A DNA stretch of 64,000 nt from Planctomycetota bacterium. Lineage in GTDB: Bacteria > Planctomycetota > UBA1135 > UBA2386. Under the pieces are notes generated by a model. That model saw only the letters and a program-made list of their open reading frames with translations. It made no database searches and was not told where the DNA came from. Positions 17,701 to 24,255 of this stretch are shown piece after piece. How positions within the stretch are numbered: position 1 is the stretch's first letter; every line of letters starts with the position of its first letter. The DNA lies in assembly GCA_020848735.1 (NCBI GenBank), contig JADLHO010000145.1:1-64000 (forward strand). The letters are read 5' to 3'. The position numbers were made by a program, and so were the translations under genes.

Positions 17701-19981
17701 CGACCTCGAGCTCGGCGATCCCATCGCGAGCGACCAGTGGCCGGTGAATGCCGCGAGCGACGAGTTCGCCGCGGCCTTCCCGACGGGTGGCGGCTACGCG
17801 CTGCTCGTGCAGCGCCGGATGCGCTGGCGCCTCGACACGCTCAATGCCGGTCAGCTCTCCACGGATGCGGAGATGGGGGGCGTGGAGATCGTGCGCTACA
17901 CCTCGCGCGCGGGAGCCAAGCTCTCGGGCGTGACGCGCGCCGCGGCGATCCCCGGGCTCTCGATCCAGGCCGACGCGAACGACTTCTTCGCGGAAGGTGT
18001 GCAGCGGCGCTTCGTGCTGCGCTGGGCGCCCTGGGCGCAGGTCGCCGGGGTCTCGCTGAACGAGCTGCCGAAGTACATGTGCTTCGTCGTGCCGGTCTCG
18101 ATCCCCTTCGCCGGGACGGTCAACGACCGCTCGACCCTGGTCGAATGGGCGCAGCTCCGGCCGGCGAACGGCAACGACGACGCGACCGAATGGGTGCGCT
18201 TCAACCGCGTCGTCGAGCGCTGGCTCGTGCGCGCGGACCAGCCGGCCTTCGACCGCCTGCGCCACGCCCTGACGCAGCAGGACGTGCTCGACACGATCGG
18301 CGTGCCGCGCGGCGGCCGCGATCTCTCCGACCTCATCACCGCCGAGCTCAGCCCCTGGCTGCCGCCCCACGACGACGGCCGCCGTCGCATCGGCTACATC
18401 GAGCGGCTCGAGCTGCTGCACCCGGTCGTCTACGCGGCACGCACGGCGCTCGGCTTCCGCGGCGACCCCTTCACCGGCACGAGCTCGCACGCCCACGCGA
18501 GCGGCACGCCGGTCCTCCCCGTGCACCGACTCGAGTTCGACTGGCCCGCCTACGGCATCGGCGCGCCGCGCGCCGGGCGCGGCGACCGCGTGGCGCTCGT
18601 CAACGGCAGCGCGCGGCGTGACGGCAACGAGCCCACGGTGGAATGGCACACCGTGAACTGGGCGGTGCGCAGCTACGACTGGGACCAGGTCAACCCGGAC
18701 TCCACGCAGGCGCGTACGCGCAACTCGGGGCTCGAACTGAAGGGCGACTTCCCGTTCCAGCTCGTGGCGTTCCAGGGCGTCGTGCGCAACGTCTACCTCG
18801 GCGAAGGCGCGCCGAGCCGCGCGCGCGAGAACCTCGAGGACAGCCGCTTCCTCGACCGCATGGTCAAGTTCCCGAGCGGTGAGCTCCCCGCGATCGACGC
18901 GGACGAGGCCTACTTCGGGGACGCGGTCTTCGGTGACCTGCCGTCGGCGAAGGGCCTGCTCGACGAGGTCGCGATGACCGCGCGGCGCGTGCTGCCCCGA
19001 CCGCTGGACGAGCAGCTCGGGGAGAGCGCCGCGAGCTTCCACCTGCGGCCGAACGTCGCGCTCACCGCGACGGGGCCGATGGTCAACGCGAAGCCCAAGC
19101 AGTGGCCGTCGTACGGTGCAGCCGAGAACCTGCCCGAGACGGGTGGTCTGCTCGCGATCGATGGTGAACTGCTCGCCTACTCCGACTTCGATCCGAGCTC
19201 GGGTCGCGTGACGATCGCGAAGAACGGCCGCGGCCTGCTCGGCACGACCGCACGGGCCCACGACGAGGGGGCGATCGTGCAGTTCATCGATCACGTGCCC
19301 TGCGGGATCCTCGCCGAGGGACTGGGTGAGCGCGACGACGAGCTCCCGCTGCAGAGCGCCGTGGGCTTCCCGCGCGCGGGGGGCACGGTCCTGATCGGCA
19401 CCGAGCTCGCGCACTACTGCTGGCTGCGCGGCGGCAACACGCTCGGCATGCCGCGCTGGACCGATGCCGAGTCGCGCGAGAGCTCCGGGCTCTTCCGCGG
19501 TCGCTACGGCACGACCAAGGCCTCGCTGAGCTCGGGTTCGCCGGTGATCGCGTTCCCGGCGCGCTATTGGGATCGCGAGCACGAACGCAGCGACGATCCG
19601 GAGCTCGCGTACCTGCAGGTCTCGCTGGAGCCGGGTCCGGTCTTCTTCGACGGCTTCGGCTGGCGCACCGAGGAGGAGAACGCGCTCGTGAAGGTGCGCT
19701 GCCTCGTGCGGGTCGACGAGCGCGCGCCCTTCGATGCCGATCCCGAGCAGGACCCCGGCCTGCGCGTGCTCGAGAAGGGCGAGATCGAGGGCGCGGCCGT
19801 GCCGATCCGCCGCCACGGCGAGCGCTTCGAGGCGCGCTTCTTCCACGTCTACCGGCCCGGTGCCTTCGACGGGACGAGCTTCCTCGCGCAGGACTGGAAG
19901 CGCGCCCCGACGATCGAGTGGTTCCTGGCGACCTACGAAGGCGAGACGCGCATCCTCGCCGAGCGGGTGACGACGCGATGA
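14723..19981 (+). CDS. giant GspK-like minor pseudopilin with LamG and repeated beta modules
   Basis: A 1752-aa protein. The N-terminus is prepilin-like (QTGLALIAVLVSLGFLLAITLPFM, residues 17-40), as in GspK/PilX, but lacks a clear G|FTLxE site. VNLNTAPVELIEALL near residue 380 and FDLNTVPAVHTSAHLL near 586 match the helix-hairpin-helix-like regions of GspK, which is normally 300-350 aa. About 680-815 is a LamG-like jelly roll (FATAFWLRLD, then LWYHVALSAHG and LSLFIDGAPRGEP). A beta module with a G-E-hydrophobic-Y strand, an R-G turn and a closing H/G/V strand occurs four to six times, clearest around nt 15212-15360, 17233-17415, 19122-19302 and 19336-19577. It probably caps the pseudopilus with GspI and GspJ and presents binding domains outside; that role is inference. 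Confidence 0.75.
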   Translation: MNGKRLSLPPSGPQRGQTGLALIAVLVSLGFLLAITLPFMLSMRHGGSRARAAVDETQVAWAADSVRDLLLQGVANSAGSIDPTPSFDGRDEFAAALELPEAFRPLSALGVDRHVLQGEVADLARFVELASATPLVYANLLQLVVRTTGETKADATELLVDGDTSTFPEQGLLYCNREVIRYGQREGNRFTQLERGVYAELGYFPSTAFPEYVIEAESAVLDLRCVLAVLLGIDLDGDPASFHALGSVGELGRLAVLGLPSFTPRQLERLERFLCGSALRESSSRFGRGERVFEILPDETQRPRLLRVKSAAAMGAGRVVRVRSLDGKLVEYALVHDTQERGERGTYELGGGDWIALVRPLTATFTPPDCVVEPLVPAAVNLNTAPVELIEALLANLRRPAQGAQRGDDHRASASPPSLSRARAKELALSIAALRGDGGEAESLAGTEFEPRPFDGWQDFGTRVVPLLSGDADAAPGAAQARRMLAMAVYDGMQLGCTKSLELGTVPIAFHSGQLVRYRASASRQRATGREVARKEIEGLAIAMPGQQLAVGAATQEQLDEAFRLDRRSPFWHTFPINTSALQPFDLNTVPAVHTSAHLLASLFPDAGFGTARWPARSGEAGSMRPQPATTPLSLPGNGVYAHDSFLTAQHPEGRDLGAEGGYRAQNSGPRAGNVQAQRSFDHSRIVFPMTSVGGVTAPFATAFWLRLDATGPQALFDLARNDGVAERNRIQCAIVDGKLRLQIVDEAGIDPNPGDSEYAPELSAGVWEVPTESLALQPGLWYHVALSAHGNRPGQLSLFIDGAPRGEPRLRTVTAQALPTYQPQSGQASFLDESERFIDLRVESTEGFPNRGVLRVGLELFEYSAKDSTSFRGRFDDSAGGRRARAAMHEFAVEIPRDENGDPREDLLKILNGNLEASVPDHPAGTAVELYGYSIPMYPNTAMQPGGATLPESLGVFAVTRVANSSGLRPIQIVTQQFTVPIGDGIDDTWSGDLELGDPIASDQWPVNAASDEFAAAFPTGGGYALLVQRRMRWRLDTLNAGQLSTDAEMGGVEIVRYTSRAGAKLSGVTRAAAIPGLSIQADANDFFAEGVQRRFVLRWAPWAQVAGVSLNELPKYMCFVVPVSIPFAGTVNDRSTLVEWAQLRPANGNDDATEWVRFNRVVERWLVRADQPAFDRLRHALTQQDVLDTIGVPRGGRDLSDLITAELSPWLPPHDDGRRRIGYIERLELLHPVVYAARTALGFRGDPFTGTSSHAHASGTPVLPVHRLEFDWPAYGIGAPRAGRGDRVALVNGSARRDGNEPTVEWHTVNWAVRSYDWDQVNPDSTQARTRNSGLELKGDFPFQLVAFQGVVRNVYLGEGAPSRARENLEDSRFLDRMVKFPSGELPAIDADEAYFGDAVFGDLPSAKGLLDEVAMTARRVLPRPLDEQLGESAASFHLRPNVALTATGPMVNAKPKQWPSYGAAENLPETGGLLAIDGELLAYSDFDPSSGRVTIAKNGRGLLGTTARAHDEGAIVQFIDHVPCGILAEGLGERDDELPLQSAVGFPRAGGTVLIGTELAHYCWLRGGNTLGMPRWTDAESRESSGLFRGRYGTTKASLSSGSPVIAFPARYWDREHERSDDPELAYLQVSLEPGPVFFDGFGWRTEEENALVKVRCLVRVDERAPFDADPEQDPGLRVLEKGEIEGAAVPIRRHGERFEARFFHVYRPGAFDGTSFLAQDWKRAPTIEWFLATYEGETRILAERVTTR

Positions 19982-21225
19982 GCACGCTCCCCGCTGTGAC
20001 CCGTCCGCCGCGCGACGCCGGCTTCACGCTGATCGAGATCACGGTCGTGATGGGCCTGCTCGCGGTGATCTTCGCCGCGCTCGTGCAGATCACCGGCCAG
20101 GGCGCCGAGGTCTGGCGGCGCGGTGAACGCGGCCAGGAGCTCGCCGACCGCGCGCTCGCGGCGGGCCGGGCGGCACGCGCGGCCCTCGAGACGATCGCCG
20201 GACCGCGACCCGGGTGGCGGGGCGGTGAACCCGGCACGCCCCAGCTGCCCGATGCGCGCTTCCTGCTGCACGACGCGCCGCTCGCCGCCCGCAGCCCCGA
20301 GGCGGCGTCGCGCGACACCGGGAGCGAGGCGGCGCCGCCCGTCCCGAACCGCGTGCAGGTGCTGCGCAGCTCGTGTCTGCTCGACCCGGCGCGCGAGGAG
20401 AGTCTGCTCGTCGACGCGGTCCGGGCCTTCGTCGAGCGCACCGAGGGCATCGCGCCGAGCGACGAGCTCGTCGCCGAGCAGCTCGCGGCCTGGCCGCGGC
20501 GCGGGCGCGGCGAGCTGCTGGTGCTGCCGTGGCCGGCCGACGAGGCCGGGGTCTTCCTCGACCTGCGCGTCGGCGAACGCCTCGCCGATCCGGAGCTGCG
20601 TCTGCCGGGCGATCTCGGCGTCGCCGAGATCGCGAGCGTCGAGGACCTCGCGCTCGTTCCCGCCGCGGTGCTCGCGTCGACGCGCGTCGTCGCGAGCGGC
20701 CTGCTCCACTTCGGCATCGAGTGCTGGTCGCAGCGCACGCAGTCGTGGACGGACGCGCTCGGTCGTGGCGGGGAGACCCGTTGGGACAGCGCCCGCGCGG
20801 GCCTGCTCGCACGCCCGGCCGACGCGGGAGCGGCGGACGCGGGCTTCGCGCTCGATCTCTCGGAGGCGAGCCGCCTCGACCCGCGCGACGACGTCTGGCC
20901 GCGCTGGTTGCGCGTCACGATCGTCGTCGCCGGCGCGCGCGAGGTGCCGCCCGAGGGCTACCTCGCCGACCCGCTCACGGCGGAGGACCAGCAGCTCCGC
21001 GTCACCCGTGCCGACGATCTCCCGGACGCCGCGGATCAGCCCTGGCTCAAGGTCGACGGCGAGTGGCTGCGCTTCGCGTCGCGCGACGGCGAGCTCGTCA
21101 CCGGACTGCGCCGCGGCCAGCGCGGCACCCAGGCCGTCGACCACGCGCGCGGCGCGGCGGTGCGCGTCGGCCGCGAGATCGTCCTGCAGGTGCCGCTGCG
21201 CGCCGGGAGGGATGCGGATGACTGA
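19978..21225 (+). CDS. GspJ-like minor prepilin
   Basis: A leader ending at Gly15, then FTLIEITVVMGLLAVIFAALV with Glu at +5. The mature protein is 400 aa, about twice a typical GspJ. The start of the mature chain (QGAEVWRRGERGQELADRALAAGRAAR) fits the GspJ helix that packs in the tip complex. The C-terminal part contains the same beta module seen in the GspK-like protein (WLKVDGEWLRFAS, a RGQRGT turn, DHARGAAVRV). The ATG overlaps the previous stop (ATGA) and its own stop overlaps the next gene, so the GspK-J-I trio is translationally coupled. Named from position and size; the family call is less certain than the prepilin call. Confidence 0.75.
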   Translation: MSTLPAVTRPPRDAGFTLIEITVVMGLLAVIFAALVQITGQGAEVWRRGERGQELADRALAAGRAARAALETIAGPRPGWRGGEPGTPQLPDARFLLHDAPLAARSPEAASRDTGSEAAPPVPNRVQVLRSSCLLDPAREESLLVDAVRAFVERTEGIAPSDELVAEQLAAWPRRGRGELLVLPWPADEAGVFLDLRVGERLADPELRLPGDLGVAEIASVEDLALVPAAVLASTRVVASGLLHFGIECWSQRTQSWTDALGRGGETRWDSARAGLLARPADAGAADAGFALDLSEASRLDPRDDVWPRWLRVTIVVAGAREVPPEGYLADPLTAEDQQLRVTRADDLPDAADQPWLKVDGEWLRFASRDGELVTGLRRGQRGTQAVDHARGAAVRVGREIVLQVPLRAGRDADD

Positions 21226-21712
21226 GCACATCGCTGCGGGCCCGGCGCCGCGCGCGGGCGAACAGGGCTTCACGCTGCTCGAGGTGCTCGTCGCCCTCGG
21301 CATGCTGACCATCGGTCTCACGACCCTGCTCGGTGCATTGGCGCTCGGCGCCGGCACACGGCGCGGCGCGGAGATGCGCGTGCGCGCGTCCCTCCTCGCG
21401 GATCAGGTGCTGCAGCACGTCGAGAACGAGCTGCTCGCCGAGCATCCCCTGCCCGAGGACTGGGAGAAGGACGCGGACCTCGCGATCCCCGCGGCGAACG
21501 ACGGCGAAGCGGCCGCCGCGCTCGCGGGCTTCCCCGGCATGGCGTGGCGCGCGAGCTTCACGACGAGCGCCGAGCGCCCCGAGAGCGTGTTGGTCCGCAT
21601 CGAGATCTCGTGGCGCGACGACGGCGAGAACGACGGCGAGACCTTCGTGAGGATCCTGCCGCGCAGCGTGCCCCTGGCACGCCGCGTGGCGCAGAGGAAG
21701 CAAGCGCAATGA
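21218..21712 (+). CDS. GspI/PilV-like minor prepilin
   Basis: A 164-aa prepilin with leader ending at Gly17, then FTLLEVLVALGMLTIGLTTLLGALALG; Glu is at +5 and the LLEVLVAL wording is typical of GspI. The remainder is short, with RVEISWRDDGENDGETFVRI-like strands as in GspI (IRIEISW at the centre). The ATG at 21218 has GGGAGG seven bases upstream; an ATG six bases earlier is in frame but too close. It overlaps the GspJ stop by 8 bases. With GspJ and GspK it would form the tip complex. Confidence 0.8.
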   Translation: MTEHIAAGPAPRAGEQGFTLLEVLVALGMLTIGLTTLLGALALGAGTRRGAEMRVRASLLADQVLQHVENELLAEHPLPEDWEKDADLAIPAANDGEAAAALAGFPGMAWRASFTTSAERPESVLVRIEISWRDDGENDGETFVRILPRSVPLARRVAQRKQAQ

Positions 21713-23211
21713 CCCCGAGCAAGAGCACGTGCTGGTTCCCTTGGCTCCGCGCATTGGCGATCGTCGCCGTCGCCGCGGTGGCCAGTCCCGTCTTCGGCCA
21801 GGCGATCCAGCTCAAGGACGGCGAACTCCTCGTCGGCGAGCTGCTCGACGCCACCAGCGAAGGGCTCAGCTTCCGCCGCCTCGACACCGGCGGCGTGCTC
21901 GAGCTCGCGTGGAGCGACCTCTCGCCGTTGCACGCCACGCGCATCAAGCGCCTGCAGGGGCTGGTCATCGAGGACGAGGCCGACCCGACCTTCGAGGTCG
22001 ATGCGATCAAGTTCGCCCCGGCCGGTGCGGCCGTCGAGGAGGTCGTCGGCGTGATCGTCGAGGAGACGCCGACGCACTACCGCCTGCGTCGCAAGTCGGG
22101 CGACCTGCAGATCCGTCGCGACACGATCAAGGAGAAGCGCCGCGTCGCGGTCCCCGTGACCGACGTGTTCACGCCGCAGCAGTGGTACGAGCGCAAGCTC
22201 GCCGAGCTCGCGCCGGGCGACGACGCCGACAAGCACATCGCGCTCGCCGAGCACATGCGGCTCGCACAGAACTGGGAGAAGTCCGAGCAGCACCTGCTCG
22301 AGGCGCAGAAGCTCGGCGGGGGCCGTCAGGCGGCGGTCCTGCCCCAGATGATCCAGCGGATCCGCACGCAGAAGGAGTCGGCCGCCGAGGTCGAGCACCT
22401 CTCGCGCATCAAGGTCATGCGCAATCGCGGTGAGTTCGAGAAGGCGCTCGCGCTGATCGCGGACTTCGAGAAGAGCTACCCGCAGTCGCGGATCCAGGGC
22501 GACTTCGAACTCGAGAAGAAGCGCGTCGACGATGCGCAGCAGCGCGACTTCGTCGAGAAGCTCGTGCAGAACTGGGATCGCACGCTGCGTGCCGTCGCGA
22601 CCGACAAGGTCGCCGAGAAGGGCCTGAGCTTCGCGACCGCGCGGACCTGGGCCGAGGAGAAGATGGCCGACGAGGTCTTCGCGCGGCTGGGCAAGCTGCT
22701 CGAACTCGAGGCGAAGACGGCGCGCGAACTGTGGGCGAAGCGCAACCAGATCGGGAAGCGCGGCAGCGATCTCTACTCGTACGGCATCGGGTCGTGGTTG
22801 CTCGGTCCCGAGCGCGTCGTGGCCGGCACGAAGGCCGAGGGCGCGAACGACCCCAAGACGCCGGGCCCCGGCAGCACGAACGACGCCGAGCTGGAGCGCA
22901 CGATCCGACGCCTGCGCGAGGCCGCGGAGCGCGCCCGGCGCTCGGCGCAGAACCGCGGCGAGACGGAGGAGGAGGAGACCGACGAGTCCTGGTGGACCAG
23001 CGCGGAGCGCGACGACAAGGTGGGCTGGCTGCGTGCGTACTTCGCGGAGTTCGGCGGCCAGCTCGAACTCGTGCTCGCGGTCGCGACGCCCTGCCTCAAC
23101 TGCGGTGGTCGAGGGACCATCGTGAGCATCGGCACGACCGGCGACAACCAACAGCGGCCCTGCCCGCTCTGTCACCGGACGCGCTTCGTCCGCTCGATCC
23201 GGGCGCGATGA
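21709..23211 (+). CDS. secreted or membrane-tethered protein with a C-terminal zinc ribbon
   Basis: A 500-aa protein overlapping the GspI stop by 4 bases. The signal peptide ends at about residue 32 (VAAVASPVFGQA). Residues 33-75 form a small beta domain of the type DGELLVGEL...GVLELAWSDLSPL that I associate with planctomycete secreted proteins. A second similar unit (about 105-145, EEVVGVIVEETPTHYRLRRKSG) follows. The centre, about 160-370, is helical and TPR-like (HIALAEHMRLAQNWEKSEQHLLEAQKL). The C-terminus has a DnaJ-type zinc ribbon, CLNCGGRG then CPLCHRTR 24 residues on. A cytoplasmic-style zinc ribbon on an exported protein is unusual. Function unknown; membership of the pseudopilus operon is clear. 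Confidence 0.6.
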   Translation: MTPSKSTCWFPWLRALAIVAVAAVASPVFGQAIQLKDGELLVGELLDATSEGLSFRRLDTGGVLELAWSDLSPLHATRIKRLQGLVIEDEADPTFEVDAIKFAPAGAAVEEVVGVIVEETPTHYRLRRKSGDLQIRRDTIKEKRRVAVPVTDVFTPQQWYERKLAELAPGDDADKHIALAEHMRLAQNWEKSEQHLLEAQKLGGGRQAAVLPQMIQRIRTQKESAAEVEHLSRIKVMRNRGEFEKALALIADFEKSYPQSRIQGDFELEKKRVDDAQQRDFVEKLVQNWDRTLRAVATDKVAEKGLSFATARTWAEEKMADEVFARLGKLLELEAKTARELWAKRNQIGKRGSDLYSYGIGSWLLGPERVVAGTKAEGANDPKTPGPGSTNDAELERTIRRLREAAERARRSAQNRGETEEEETDESWWTSAERDDKVGWLRAYFAEFGGQLELVLAVATPCLNCGGRGTIVSIGTTGDNQQRPCPLCHRTRFVRSIRAR

Positions 23212-24182
23212 GGCTCGGCGCGTCGCTCGCGGGTCTCGTCGCCGCGTGCGTCGCGTGCGCCGCTCCCGAGGCGACGCGCGCGGCCCCGCCGCGGGCGGAG
23301 CCCCTGGTGGTTGCCGAGCTGCGGCGCGCCGCGCTCGACGATGGCGGCGCGGCCCCGTCCGCGCTGCTCGAGCTCCCGGCCCCCGACGACCGCGAGCTGG
23401 CGCGGGTCGGAACGCAGGTCGTCCGCAAGAGCCAGGTCTTCGACCGCCTCGTCGACCGCGACCCGGCGCTGGCCCAGGCGCTCGTCGATCTCTGCGTGCT
23501 GGACCTCGTCGTCGCGGACGCCGCGCGGCGCTTCTCGATCGACGTGCGCGCGGAGGAGCTCGAGGTCCACCTGCGTGCGGAGGAGGCCGTGCTCCGACTC
23601 GAGGCCAAGGCCGAGGGCGACGACGCGGCCTTCGCGGCCTTCCTGGGCGATCGGCTCGGACTCACGCTGGCGGAGTACCACGCGCGCCTGCGCCGCGAGG
23701 TCGAGCGCGTCCTCTGGCGCAGCTACACCATCCGCTACCTCGCGCTGCGCGAGGACCGGGTGCGCGTGCGCTTCCTCGTGCACGAGGACCAGAAGGTGCT
23801 CGCCGACGTCGCGGAGCGCATGGCGCGCGGCGCCGACTTCGCGGCACTCGCGCGCCGGCTCTCGCAGGATGCGAGCGCCGCCGACGGGGGCGCGTTGCCG
23901 CCCTTCTCGCGCGGCTTCGCGCATCCGATCGCGCGGGTCGCGTTCGAACTCGCCGCAGGCGAGCTCTCGGCGCCCGTGCCGATCGATGCGCGGGGTCGCT
24001 TCGCGCTCGTGTGGTGCGTCGAGCGCTTGCCCGCGCGCGACGTGCCCTTCGACGCGGTGCGCGAGGCGATCGTCGCCGAACTCGAGACGCGACCCGTGAC
24101 GCCCTTCGAGCAGGACGCCTTCGTCGCGCGCTACTGCCGGACGAGTCCGCGCGAGAACGGCGAGCCGGAGACGCGTCGATGA
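23208..24182 (+). CDS. parvulin-type peptidyl-prolyl isomerase, SurA/PpiC-like lipoprotein
   Basis: The last gene of the operon, overlapping its predecessor by 4 bases (ATGA). An N-terminal signal with lipobox-like VAAC (Cys14) points to a lipoprotein. A SurA-type helical N-domain (ALVDLCVLDLVVADAARRFSIDV, LGDRLGLTLAEYHARLRREVER) is followed by one parvulin domain, about 180-270 (RVRFLVHEDQKVLADVAERMARGADFAALARRLS, GALPPFSRG, PVPIDARGRFALVWCVE). Its likely role is periplasmic folding of the exported beta-rich components encoded upstream; that link is inferred from position. Confidence 0.8.
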   Translation: MRLGASLAGLVAACVACAAPEATRAAPPRAEPLVVAELRRAALDDGGAAPSALLELPAPDDRELARVGTQVVRKSQVFDRLVDRDPALAQALVDLCVLDLVVADAARRFSIDVRAEELEVHLRAEEAVLRLEAKAEGDDAAFAAFLGDRLGLTLAEYHARLRREVERVLWRSYTIRYLALREDRVRVRFLVHEDQKVLADVAERMARGADFAALARRLSQDASAADGGALPPFSRGFAHPIARVAFELAAGELSAPVPIDARGRFALVWCVERLPARDVPFDAVREAIVAELETRPVTPFEQDAFVARYCRTSPRENGEPETRR

Positions 24183-24217
24183 TGCTCCGCGCAGCCGAAC
24201 GGTTGCGGGCGAAGCTC

Positions 24218-24246
24218 TTGACAGTGTCCGCTCGAAGCGTTGACAT
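24218..24246 (+). promoter_or_regulatory. candidate promoter for scpB
   Basis: A perfect -35 hexamer TTGACA at 24218-24223, a 17-bp spacer, and a weak -10 TGACAT at 24241-24246. A start about 7 bases past the -10 would leave almost no leader before the ATG at 24256, so the transcript could be nearly leaderless; no ribosome binding site is visible. Support is the consensus -35 and ideal spacing only. Confidence 0.4.
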
Positions 24247-24255
24247 CCCGCGCCG

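Noticed and set aside
16427-19846. 1139-codon open frame on the minus strand
   Set aside because: Antisense to the GspK-like gene. Arg/Glu/Ala-rich translation with no motif; it exists because codon-position GC bias removes stops on the opposite strand.
5729-24182. complete type II secretion system
   Set aside because: No secretin, assembly ATPase, GspF/PilC or prepilin peptidase is present; only platform and pseudopilin-type genes are here.
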